From Proales similis (taxonomy: Eukaryota; Rotifera; Eurotatoria; Ploima; Proalidae): 64,000 nt of DNA. Below the pieces are notes generated by a model. The model made no database searches. It was not told where the DNA came from and was given only the letters and a program-made list of their open reading frames with translations. Shown piece after piece: positions 44,222 through 55,758 of the stretch; within the stretch, counting starts at the first letter, position 1; each line of letters begins with the position of its first letter. The translations under genes and the position numbers were made by a program. The stretch covers positions 2,108,001 through 2,172,000 of the forward strand of contig JAGVRJ010000004.1 in assembly GCA_019059635.1 (NCBI GenBank), in the 5' to 3' direction.

Positions 44222-47200
44222 TTACACCTTGGCCATCTATTTGGAGAGGAGTAAGAAAAGCATATGAAAGAAGGTGCTTAAAATTGCTTGCCTGGTTAGC
44301 TTTCCTTAAAAGTCTATCCACCCGCGAGGAAAAGTTGTCAACATGGTCAACGTAGTCGACGCCTGTTCTGGTGGCCTGGTTGCGGTCTGATCGCTTGATG
44401 CCCACTGAGGACTTGAACCTGCCAAGTATGTAAGATACCACTTCAAGCTCATCTGGCTTGACATCGTGGCGAACTTCGGCGAACGTGTCGTTCAGAATGG
44501 TGAAGAACATGTTCATCACGATGAACACGATCACCAGGTTGTAGGAAATGAGGATCACCGCGGCAAAGAGAGAGTTGGCGCTCATCATACGACGCACCTC
44601 GAACTTGCCCAGAAGCATCTCGAACGCGGTCTGCATGGACTGAAGGAAGCTGTTGAACTCGATCAGGTCTTCTTGGTAGACCAGGTACATGAGCTGGACG
44701 AAGGCGAGCCAAATGAACGAGAACACGAGCATGAACTGGACGATAGGACTGAAGCCACGACGCAGCGTCTTGCTCAGAAGGGATATGCGCCAGTTGAAGC
44801 TGAGCAGCTGGAAGAACTGCAGAGTGCCGAACGCTGCCACGATGCCGAAGGTCAGACTCAGCATCTCGTCCCAGTAGGCGAGCTCCTGAAGGTTGATGAA
44901 CTCGGTCTGCCGGGCCTTGAACTTTTTGGTGATCTGGTGGTAGGCGTAGAGACGATAGAGATACATGGCGAAGGCCGTCCATGAGAAGGCGATCACTGTG
45001 AGCTGCACGTAGCTCCAGAACTGCTTCAGATAGGCCAAGCGAAGACGCACCATTCTCACTATTTCTCGCACAGTCAAGGCGGTGATCACAATCATGTAGA
45101 GAACAAAGACCACCAGATTGAAGGAAGAGGGACCATACTCGAAACTGGTCAGATTCATGGGACTGAAGCGGGCTGAGGGCAGGATGGTGCCTGTGGCGAG
45201 GATCTCGAAGAGGACAATGCCATGCACAAATAGATCTGCGTTGGGGTTGAAGAGAGCCAGCTCGAGGAAGAGGGCCCGAGATCGGCGATCGAGCCATCCC
45301 GACTGATGCAGGGCGCTGAGGTTGCCTCTCAGATCGGTGAGATCGCCGAGCATCTTGAACACATATCCACCGCCCAAGTAGTTGGTGTACTTGCCAGCAT
45401 AGGGCAGACTGTCCAGAGGGTCAGACGAGGTGTAGGAAAAGGCTTCAAGCACTGATTGCATGTTGGAGGGCACAGTTGCCGAAGAGTCAAAGGTGGTCCA
45501 GCCAAAGCCGTATTTCTGCTTGTCGTATTCCAACACATTGATCTCGTCTGTGCAAAAGTCGACCTTTTCACTCAGTTTGGGCACCACTCTGCATGAGTCT
45601 AAAATGGTCCAGAATAAATGAGACCAACTGGTGGATCAATCATCATCTCAGAATCTCACCTGGCTCGACGCGCGTTTGGCGGAGAATAGGATCTTCGAGA
45701 AGGAAAGAACTGCGGTCTGGCAGCTGGTAGACACCAGGAGTGATCTCACGAGACTTGATGACAGGCGCGACTTGCTCGTCTAGCCAAGACCAGATGTCTT
45801 CTGACCGTTTGATCTTAGCAAAGAGCTGTTATAAAAGGCATCGAAGTTGCAGAGATAGAAAACACAAACCTCATTAAAAGAGTCGCCGAGCAGCGTGCGT
45901 TCTAACTGCTGCTTGTAAGGAAAGCTGCTGACATGCCGATTGGAGTATGAGACCACGTAGAGCATCCAAAGGAAGGCTGAATGAAAGACGAGTTGTCTGA
46001 GAACCCGTTTGATGCGCTTCTCTTTCTCTCTCTTTTCCTTCATCTCTTTCAACTCGTTTTGGTCGATCGGAGACATGCCTCCTTCAGCCACTGCCCTCGT
46101 TTCTAAAGGATCGGAGTTTTCAGCTATTTGATCTTCATCAATTCGATTGTTGAGCTGAAACTTTTCTTTGGTCGACCTGAACACAGCCACAATGAAGAAA
46201 GCAACCAAAGCGAGCTGTAGCGGTTGAGTGAGCAGGACCGAGCTCAGCACTGACACGAGCAAGGACGTGAGCCACTTGGACACCTTCTCGTTTCCGAAAG
46301 TGAAGCCTCGCACAAGAATGAAAAACAGACTTGTGGCTGCAAGGGTGAAAGCGAGCAAATAGGCGATGATCTTGCACCACCACGGAAAGGTGAGTGGATC
46401 CTTTTCTGTCTTGGCCGCTTTGCTTTTCTTCAGAATTTTGGACTGTCGTCTATCACGAGAACGCCGGAATAGCTGCACAAGCAGGAAGCTGGGCGGAAAG
46501 ACGATCAGGCTGGTGACAAGACCGATGCCGATCTGCTCTGGCGTCAGACTCAGGGGTCCGATTTGGAGGGCATTCGGGTTGCTGCTTTTGTCCACGTCGT
46601 AGTAGAGAATGTTCATCAACATGCTCATGCACAAGAGCACAAAGCAGCATGTGAGACGGTCAAGACGAGTGAAGGAGCTGTGGACTGGTCGGATGAAGAG
46701 AGAGAACCAGAGATGGCCGTCGCTCAGACTGTGCTTGGTCTCTTTGCTCAGTAGATACTTGAACTGGCGCTTCTGCTCTTCTCCACAAGCAGGCAAAAGA
46801 CGATCCACTCGTCCATCGCCTCGATCGACTGCGAGCCAATCTTCGCAGATGAAGTAAAACTGCTCACCGGTCTTGAGGTCATTGACGATCGCATATTTCA
46901 AGTACCAGGAGGCCGAACTGCCTCTTCCTGAATTGTCGTGCCAGATTCGTAGGCCCAACAAGCTGCCCAGAGGCTGGTGAGTGGATATAACAAACGAATC
47001 AACAGAGCCTCGAAAGAACAGTTTCCTCTGCTGGTCTCTCAATGGCATGACTGGTGAATCACTTTCTGTTCCAGACAAAACAAGGTTCACTTTGGAGTTG
47101 GTTCCTGCCTGCATTCGATTCCCGGTGAACAAGATCACTTCGAACAGATTTGCTTCTCCGTCTCGGTGCAAGTAAGTTATTCCGATCTTCTTTCGGTCAC

Positions 47201-50200
47201 GAATGTCTGCATATCGACACAGAATAGCCAGAAGGACAAACAGGACGATCAGAGCAATCACAGTCGAGTAAATGAGCGGATTCTGAGTGAAGGAAGCGTT
47301 GGCGAATGCGTCGTCAAAGTCGATGGCCGGAGGCAGAAGGACGAAACCGCCCGCGAATTCTGTGAGATGGGAAGCCAAGCAGCGAGTGCCATTCGCCCAA
47401 GACTCCTTCACCTCGACGCCGTGTGATGTCCACTTTGCCGTGCTCGTGTCAAGATAGTAGCAGCCAGAGAGGAAGATTCGCAAGAGGATGTTGTCCGATG
47501 GAGACGATGATTGGCTGACGGGCACCGATGAAGGCTTTTGGCCAGGTGAGACACAAAACGAGTGAATCTCTTGGTCGCTCAGCTCACGGATGTTGAGACC
47601 CACGGGGCCATTGAATCCTTTGGTTTGCGAGATATTGGCGAAGAAGAAGAAGAAGATTCCGTCCTGATCGAGCAGGTGATCTTGGGGACAGTAGACTTGC
47701 CACCAGTCAAAGTTGTTTGTCGAAGGCATCTCGCCCATCTTGACCAACAGAAGATAGCCCAGCGACGAGTTGGTTTCTGCCTTTAACTGCACGTGGATGG
47801 ACACGTTGCCCTTGTCGATCTGGAAACCAGTCGAGACGAAGCCCTCTTCGGTGATGTTGGCATTTGACCCATTTACGAGAGAATAGGAGCCAAGTGAACT
47901 GTTGCGGGGAATCCACAGCTCAATGGGGGCGCTCTGGTCTTTCACCGACACTCTGCGTTCGCCTGGCATGAAGAACTCGAGACTGATGGCACTCGAGTCG
48001 CCCAGGTTGGCTTCAGTGTCTCCGTTGGCGCCCACCTTGAGCATCGAAGAAGAGAGCTTGCGAGTGAGAGTGACCTTGTCGCAGCTGTCCTTCACTCCCG
48101 AGTCGGCCAACATCTTGCACATGTCTGAAATAGAAATGCTGCTTCCTTGCATCTCGACCTGGGAGTCCATCTCTGAAATGTTGCGCTTGGAGTATTCAAC
48201 TTCGACTGAACTGGTTTTGATTATCTGCTGCTCTCCGCTTGACATGTGAGACTCGATGAGTTTGTCTATCTTTTCTGTGTTTTCTTTCGCTATCTTTATA
48301 CTCGAGATCAACTTTTCTCTTTGAGCTCTCTCAATTTGTGCCCGGTCCATTGTTTGGTCGAGATATGCTTGCTTTCCAAGGATTGGAGCAGTCAAACTCT
48401 TTAAAAGGGTGAATTACGAGAAAATCGACGAGCCAAAGCTTTGATTCTCACCACAAAACAAGACGAGATTGTGTCCAATATTCCACTGGCTATGTGCATC
48501 ACATCTTGTTGAGTCGACTTTTCCTTCATGCTCACAAGTTGATTGACAAGTTCCATACTGGCCTTGATTGCTTGTTCCTTTTTAATATTTTGGCTCAAAA
48601 CTCTGGCTCAAAGATTTCCAGTTGAGTGACGATGCTCACCGCCAGTGCTGCTGGATTCTCGTCGGTTTTAGAAGTGATTGCCGACAGCATTGAGGATGAC
48701 AGCTTCACGCAGCTCAATCTAGAGCATCTGAGATCATCGACCACGTCAAGTAGCACCTGGCGGGCGATCGCTCTCCTTTTCCTCTCCTTTCGAAGCATTT
48801 TGCTCAATTTCTGCATTCAGGGTAAAAGTTGATGTTAAAGATTACCTCCGACTGGTTCCTCGTCGGCTCATAAGGAAGAGTGTTTAGAACGACCGCCAAG
48901 CTGTTGATGCGCTGAGACACCTCTTGCAAGTTTCCGGTCCTTAGACTTTTGACCAATGAAGAGCTGGCGCTGTTGCCCGCAATTTCGTCGATCTTTTCAT
49001 TGCTCCGGGTCTCATTCATTTCAACTCGAACTTTGTTCGGCAGACGGTAAACAGTGAAACCGTCTGTATCGTCAATCACTCGCACAAACAGAGAAATCCG
49101 ATTGCCATCTGAAGCTGGCCCAAACGGAAGAGTTGTGACCAATGTGCCCGCCGCGTTGTAGTTCAATGCGCTCGGAAATGTTTTTCCCTCATAGTCAAAG
49201 AAGAACTCGTAGTTGCTTATGCCACCGTCAGAGTCGGACCAGTCGACGCATCGAATGGTGAAGAAAGTGCTCAGTCCGGTGCCGTTGGTCGGACTCACTG
49301 AACATTCGCCTCCTTCTGGCAGGCTGTTCATCTTGAGAATCAGCGACGACTGTCCTCTCGAGCCGTCAATGAGAGTCACCTCCGGAATAAGCTTCCAGTA
49401 GACAGTCGATGAGTAGTTGCCAAACAGCTCTTTGCCAACTGTGAGCTCGCTGGTGCCCTTTCCCTTCAGGAAAACATCTTGATCGGGAACGGTTGCCCAC
49501 ACAAGAGAACCCCAGTCGCCCTCGCCTCTAAACAAACTGTAAGTGAACGTGGGATCTTGGTTCTCGCATCCACTGTAGCAGCTGGCATCCAGGACAAGCT
49601 GAGAGCTCGGATTGATCACTTGATGCGTCGGGTATCGACGGCAAGTCTTGTTGAAGCGACAGCCCATCGACACAAGAGGCTTGGTGGGCGTGGATAGAAC
49701 ATGCACTTGCACCTGCTGTTCATACTTCTCGCCCAAGTACGAGGTGACCACAGAAAAGCGGTAGAATCGATTGGCTCGGAGAGCTCCTGCTCTAATGACG
49801 AGTCGGCCGCCGGTCAAAGTTTTTATATCCGATGCAGTGAAGCAGCTTTCGTTCACCGGGCCTTGGACTTGATGCACTCGCGGGCTTGAGATAGGACTTG
49901 TTGAATTGAGGAGCATCTGCTCAATGGAGAGATCATCTAGGCCCACTTGGCAGAAGAAGGAGAAGCTGAGAGAAGAGGGAGAGACCACTTGATCGGGGTC
50001 GACTGAGTGAAGACCAGGATTCAGGTCGAGCTCCTGTTCACTGCCCAGTTCGATCTCTGCCACTCCGCCCATCAATGCCGAGACAACCAGACCTGTGGGA
50101 ACTACTTTGACGAACGTGCTCGCCTCGTCACTTGCTGTCTTGGCCACTCCATTCTCAGTGTAGCTCACTTGGGCCCATAAGCTGAGCTCGTAGGTTCCGA

Positions 50201-52376
50201 ATGAAAGCCAGTTGGCCGGTAGCACAAGCTCAGCTGTGGAAGCCGATGACTGCCCCGAGAGATTGATCGATGACTGACGAGCTCCTGTGTTCTCATCCAC
50301 CCTCCACATGCTCCATCGCTTTGAGTTTGAGAACTCAAGAGCGCACTGGAACATGATGAGACCACTTGCGCCCAGTCTCTCTGATCTGGCCATTGGAGTG
50401 GCTTGTTGGAGAGTGGTCGACTTCTGAATCGTGAGACTCGGCTTGGAGCATGAATCGACACCGGTAACGATCACTGTTTGATTAAGCTCCTCTTGTTTCA
50501 TTGGATTCTGCACCTTGATCTGGTAAGTGCCTGCGATCGGATACGACTTTTCGATGGACAGACTTCCGCCAGTGGTTTCGTATCTCTGACTCTGGCCATC
50601 TCCAAAGTCCACAAAGAGGCCGATCATGAAGCCTCCCGTTGTGACATTAAGACCACAGCTAAACACTTGGCCGGTGCTTGCAACACTTGGGCACTGCAAT
50701 TTGATCACGACAGCTTTTTTTCAACATCAAATATTGTTTTAATCGCTCAGTTTGATTTGATATTTACTCACCGAATGTGACATTGAATTCAAGCGTTTTG
50801 GCAATCGATTCGCTCGGAATGCTTGCGGTTATCGAATAAGTGCCTGGAAGTTGGTAGACTTTTCTCAGCGTTATTGTCTGGTCGTTCATCACATATTGAG
50901 TTAAAATCCCGTCTTCGTATTGAACCTCCACGGTCGCGTTCCTGTTCATGGTTATCGCTTCAACTGTGCAGCCAATTTCCTCACCAATCAAGATATCAGA
51001 GCGGCAGTTTATGATCACGTCGTAGACTTTTTTAACTTTCGGTTTAGCCAAATTTGATAAGAAATTGCTGTCTTGTACTCACAATCAAGAGTGAAATATG
51101 AGTAGCTGGCGCGATTTCGACCGTCTAATGGATAGAATCCACCGCAAGGCTCTCCATGGCAAACGTATTGACAATTACTGTCCGGCAACCGGTCGGCCTC
51201 ATTTATGCTGTCGAAGCAGAAGCAGCTCCTTTAGATGCTTAATTTCAAACAAAATGACTTCTTGAGATAGGTTTTTCAGGTTTATACGACGAATGGCGTG
51301 CCATGTAGGTGTGGTTGAAAAAGCCGCAAATTTTGGCGCAATCGGTCGACCTTGAAGAGGCCAGGCCTAATTGACGAACTGTCGAGACTTTACTAAAGCA
51401 GCCCTTGGGACCGTAGTACAAGCTAAGTGAATCGTAAATGCTCGTGTTGGTCAAGTCTTGCGGAGGCATAATCGGTCAGAAGAGGAAGAGAACACGATTT
51501 TGTGAAGCTTACATGTGATTTGGAGCACAGTGGATGCGATATAAGCCGTACCTCCACACGATTGGCTAGAATTTCCTTGACATTTTCGATTGCAAAAACT
51601 CTGATCCGGATAGAGACCTTCGCCGTAGTAATTGTTGCCACAAAAGCAGCTTCTAAACTCAACGAATTAAAGTAGCCCTGTTGAATAAGAAAATTTTTAA
51701 ATCCTTACGAAGACTGCAGTCCGCTGAAATTGAATCCTCTAGTTTGACAATGAGCGACGCACAATTCTACGGTCATGGACTGATTGCTGACACCGGCCTG
51801 ACCAACTGCCATATTTTTATTGTCAATGAAGCAGCCGAGTGATGCCTTGTCGGAAACTTGGGAGCATTCAACTTTCAAATTTTATCAGATTGTGTCGGTT
51901 GGTGTGCTACCTTGATAAATATGCTTCAAGTAATAATATTGTCCTCCGCATATTTGGCTGCTGTTGCCTCGGCACGGTTCAAAACAGTCGGTTGTGCTGA
52001 ATGAATAGCCCATTGTTGGTAACTGAGAACCACAGCGACATATGAAGCTAGTAGATCACTCGGTCAGCACAGGTCTCAACCAGTTTATATCACCGTCTTA
52101 CCCACGATCGATACTCGCGTAAGGGAACTTGAACAAAGAGCAGAGCAGAGTGCACCTCTCGTAGCTCATCGCGTAGTCAGCCGTATTTGAAGTGTAAACT
52201 AGGCCACCTAAAGTGCCCGAGTCGTAGTAACAGCCCACATCCGAGAAGAGGTCTTTTGAGTTTTTTTAGCAATTCTTTTGGATTAGCGGCATTTGAAGAG
52301 AATTCTTACACTCTTGCAGCAGAGCGACCACTCTGAAATGCAGCAAGAAGAGGCCAAGGAAATAAATTTTGGCCAT
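44222..52376 (-). CDS. Polycystin-1-like receptor-channel, gene E (inverted copy)
   Basis: Minus-strand gene with the layout of gene B. Signal peptide MAKIYFLGLFLLHFRVVALL; exon 1 is 52376-52310. WSC exons (GCYYDSG, CRCGSQLPTMG, SSQICGG), PKD-like exons, REJ (about 50710-48835), GAIN, GPS-PLAT exon (start near 48396), TOP and channel (LLGKFEV). Ends NQMAKV if the GC-AG intron 44237-44291 is used; otherwise the frame runs to 44202. REJ, PLAT and channel are nearly identical to gene B, while the WSC and first PKD-like domains are clearly different. The KSTTLQQATP segment in REJ and the NLVVFVLYM patch in the channel exon match gene D instead. It is thus a mosaic of B-like and D-like tracts. Confidence 0.9.
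44237..44291 (-). other. Probable GC-AG intron in gene E
   Basis: Minus strand CAG|GCAAGC ... CAAATAG|ATGGCC. The homologous intron in gene B has CAG|GTAAAC and leads to the matching exon ATTGCCAAGGCTTGA. The donor in E has changed from GT to GC, which normal spliceosomes tolerate when the rest of the donor is strong, as here. Confidence 0.65.
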
Positions 52377-53029
52377 TCTTGCTTGACACAATTCCTGTTT
52401 GAGAATATCTAATTTGTTTGGTCGGTTTTTGAAAAGAGAAAGCAACTCTATGAGAAAGTGGCAAATCGTTTATATAGGCAAACAAAAGTAACGGTGATTG
52501 CTGATAGCTCAACTCTACATTCTTACTTAGCGATTTTTGCTTGAATTTACCGAAGACTTTGCAGGCAGGCAGCATTTTGCTTACAGCTTTGCTTGTACTT
52601 TAAATAATTCATGGCTTTTTCATGGTTCTAGCTCTTGAAGAAACGGCCCAGTCTGTCAAACCAAATGTAAAGACTTCCTCTTGGCTGCAGTCGGAGGTTT
52701 TAAGCCAACACTTCAAAGCAGCAAGCAGATTTCGACCTATTTCTCTTCTCCGCTCAAATGAGGCCTGAAACAAAGCACCTTGAATATCAATTATTAATGT
52801 TTCAAATCACTCAAAACATCGATTCGGCTTCTATTTCTTCGCTTCGGTGAGTAAATATGGAGCCGATGTGATACACGAAGGCTCTTAACAGATGAACGCC
52901 CATTGGCAATAAAAGGCCGCTCAAATAAATCGTGTGCCCCGCCAACAAGTGCGCGTTTTGAGAATTAATTTCTTTTTTTTTTATTGGTCTGTTGGCTTGT
53001 TTTCGTTTTATATATATTTGGCTGAATGG
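52377..53029. other. Intergenic, upstream region of polycystin E
   Basis: Lies between the start of gene E and the end of the LRR gene (both minus strand). Holds the gene E TATA box. No other gene seen. Confidence 0.5.
52469..52476 (-). promoter_or_regulatory. TATA box of polycystin gene E
   Basis: TATATAAA on the minus strand, 93-100 nt before the gene E start codon. Confidence 0.5.
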
Positions 53030-55222
53030 CTATGATTTCAGCTTGCCAAGAAAATTGGAAACTCGCAGCAGTCGAAAATGATTGACACAATCGTTAAAAA
53101 GCTGCTCGAATTCGAGCTCGCTTAGAAGAGCTACGTGGAAGCCGAGTTTAATGTTTTGAATTTGCTGATCACATCCGATAGTCAGGTGAGTGGGAATGAC
53201 AAACAGGGCTCTGTAAAAGAGGCCGACATCGGTGACTTTGGCCGTCCGAGCCGAGAGGCCAGGCAGCAGACTTGACAGCTGTTGGGCGCTCATCTCGTCC
53301 AACTGCTCAATTTGAATTTTCCTCAAGTTGGTCAACGCTTTCAGGTCGCCTGGATTCGAGTTGCCGTCCGAGTAGATCTTTTCCAATTTTCCAAGTCTCT
53401 TCAGCAACGTCAAGTTACTCAAGCTGTTCGCGCCGATGTCGAGTGTTTTCAAGCCGGTCATTGTTTCAACACCGTCGAGACTCTTCAGACTGCTGTTGCG
53501 AACCTCCAGTGTATGGAGTTGGCTGTTGTTGGCCAAAAAAGCCAAATCGGAATTGAAATGATTGTTTGACAATTTCACCGAGTTGAGCTGTTCCAGATTC
53601 TCTAGGCCGGAAATGGTTTTTAGCCGATTGTTTGTCAAGTCGAGCCTTTTCAATTTGCTGAACTTGTGATTGGTGCTGAAAAGTTCCAGCCGATTGTTGG
53701 CCAGATCAATTTCCTCCAAAATGGACAGATCGAAGAAACAGGAGGGAAGCGTGTCAATTCGATTGTGAGAGAGAAGGAGACTGTTCAATCGCTTTAGTGA
53801 ACAAATGGCGTCGATGGAGGACGACGTTATGAAATTGTTGGTTGCCTCAATCACTCTCAAGCGAGATAGATCGCCAACAGGACTAAGATCTTCAATTTGA
53901 TTGTGAGACACCCGAAGGTAGAAGAGGAACCTCAGTGGCCGTATAGCCTCGAGGTCAGTGATCATATTGCACTTGGCGCTGAAAGCATAGAGCATCGCCA
54001 CTTGGCTAAGATCTTCGATTCTCTCCAGTCGATTGTTGTTAACGTAAAGGTAGTTCAAAGTGGGAAGTGGCTCGTCAAAGCTCAGCTCTTTCAGCTGATT
54101 GTCATTCAAATACAAGTAAATAAGCGAGTAGGCGGACTTGAAACGGGGCATGTGGACGAGTCGGTTGTTGTTTAGATCCAGCTCGTTGAGATAGGGCAAG
54201 TCAATGTCCCAGTGAATGCTCTCGATCAAATTGCCCGATAGATAGACACGCTGCAGACGCCACAGAGAGTTCAAATTTGACAAATTCGATATCTGATTTG
54301 ATCTGAATGAAATGTGCTCGAGCGTGAGCATGTTTGAAATCGCGTCTATTTGAGTGAGTTGATTACGATCGCCCGTTAGCCATTCGAGATTGGTAGTGGC
54401 GCCCGCAAAAATGGACATTTGCAGCTCGAGCTTTAGTCTATTAAAGTCGGAATTGCTAAAAGACAGCTCGACCAGTCGTGTCATGTTGATGAGACACTCG
54501 ACACTCTTAAGCGGGTTGTGGTCTATTTTCAATTTTCTTAGGTTCCGGTTTACACAGATGTCTCGCATTGACTTGAATAAGTTGTTGCCGAGCAAGAGCT
54601 CTTCAAGACCGGTCAGTCTTTCCAGATTTGATATGCTCGACAGCTGATTAAACTGAAGATCAAGAGTGGTCAAATTGGGCAGCTGGGCCTTGATAGTTAC
54701 TCGATTGAGTTGATTGTGGTCCAACGCAATTTTGACCAGCTCGGTCCAACCAGAATGAACTGTGACCGTTCTCAAGTAATTGAAGCCGAGCTCTAAATTG
54801 ACCAGTTTAGTCAAATGCTTCAGTTTGATCACGCGCCTAATGCGATTTCTATTCAAGTACAAATGTTTCACATTTTCGAGCTGGCTCAGCGAATCAAGCC
54901 GATGAAGGTTGCTGTAGAATACACTTAGTTCTCTGAGCTCTTTCAAATCGCCGATGCAGGCAATGTCATGCATTTGGGTCGATTTTAGCGACAACGATTT
55001 TAATCGATAAAGCCGACAAATTGGTTCAAAATTTTTTATATTTTGGTTGCTGAGTGCGAGTCCTTCGAGTGTATCTTTCAGATGCTGAATTCCGTCGAGC
55101 GAATCAATCGCGTGATGAATGGAAACTGAAGAATGATCGATGAATTGGGTCCAGTTGAAGCATATGACTGCTTGGGCTAGACTAAGCCAAATCGCCGTTA
55201 ATTTCGCCGTTGCCGCAATCAT
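53030..55222 (-). CDS. Secreted leucine-rich repeat protein
   Basis: Single open frame, 730 aa from the ATG at 55222; an upstream in-frame TTG is not a credible start. Signal peptide MIAATAKLTAIWLSLAQAVIC. Residues from about 50 to 650 form more than twenty LRRs of about 22 residues with the spacing LxxLxxLxLxxNxLxxI (for example LTKLVNLELGFNYL and LPYLNELDLNNNRL), typical of the SDS22-like class. No membrane helix or GPI-like tail at the C-terminus (ends FLGKLKS), so it is probably secreted. LRRs of this kind bind proteins. Vertebrate polycystin-1 has LRRs at its N-terminus while the polycystins here do not, so the gene next to E may supply that module separately; this is speculation. Confidence 0.88.
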   Translation of the reverse strand: MIAATAKLTAIWLSLAQAVICFNWTQFIDHSSVSIHHAIDSLDGIQHLKDTLEGLALSNQNIKNFEPICRLYRLKSLSLKSTQMHDIACIGDLKELRELSVFYSNLHRLDSLSQLENVKHLYLNRNRIRRVIKLKHLTKLVNLELGFNYLRTVTVHSGWTELVKIALDHNQLNRVTIKAQLPNLTTLDLQFNQLSSISNLERLTGLEELLLGNNLFKSMRDICVNRNLRKLKIDHNPLKSVECLINMTRLVELSFSNSDFNRLKLELQMSIFAGATTNLEWLTGDRNQLTQIDAISNMLTLEHISFRSNQISNLSNLNSLWRLQRVYLSGNLIESIHWDIDLPYLNELDLNNNRLVHMPRFKSAYSLIYLYLNDNQLKELSFDEPLPTLNYLYVNNNRLERIEDLSQVAMLYAFSAKCNMITDLEAIRPLRFLFYLRVSHNQIEDLSPVGDLSRLRVIEATNNFITSSSIDAICSLKRLNSLLLSHNRIDTLPSCFFDLSILEEIDLANNRLELFSTNHKFSKLKRLDLTNNRLKTISGLENLEQLNSVKLSNNHFNSDLAFLANNSQLHTLEVRNSSLKSLDGVETMTGLKTLDIGANSLSNLTLLKRLGKLEKIYSDGNSNPGDLKALTNLRKIQIEQLDEMSAQQLSSLLPGLSARTAKVTDVGLFYRALFVIPTHLTIGCDQQIQNIKLGFHVALLSELEFEQLFNDCVNHFRLLRVSNFLGKLKS

Positions 55223-55758
55223 TTCTTTTCTGCTCAACAAGACAAATTGCCTGAAAGTGTTGGCTTTAAATAACTTATTGGCGGCCTATTTGCCCAAGAT
55301 GCTTTTTCAAGGGCCAAAAGCAGACACGCCCAAGAAATGAATGCCGTTCTGACAAGACGATAAACAGACGTGCCGAAACTAGATTCATAAGCCTCATTAA
55401 ATTAAATTCAATGCAAAAAGCCTTGAAATCAACACGATTGCCGGTGCTCATGAATTGGAAGCATCCGAAATGAATTCGAGCCAAAAGATGTCGCTTGAAA
55501 TTGATTGAAAACAAGAAAAAAATTGGAACTGTCAAGTTTATTAGTCAAGTTTCAGTTACATTCTTGTTAGACCTTGAATCACAAACTAGATGCGTAATTT
55601 TTGTTAAATCTGGCCAACTAATTTCAAACTAATTAGAGTGGGAGCAAACAAGAGAGAGAGAGAGAGAGAGAGAATGGTAGAGTAAGACAATCAAAAGCTA
55701 TTCAAGCAGTTGAATAACAGCCGCTAACAGACGAAAAAGAGGAATCGACCGAGGCTGT
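55223..55758. other. Intergenic, with (GA)n repeat
   Basis: LRR gene upstream region and 3' side of the CBM1 gene. Contains a GA dinucleotide run at about 55651-55672. No gene seen. Confidence 0.5.
55651..55672. repeat. (GA)n dinucleotide microsatellite
   Basis: Eleven perfect GA units in the 3' flank of the CBM1 gene. Confidence 0.9.

Noticed and set aside
44202-44236. Read-through C-terminus of gene E as the only product
   Set aside because: The homologous splice in gene B and the conserved last exon favour the spliced form with a GC donor; read-through is kept only as an alternative.
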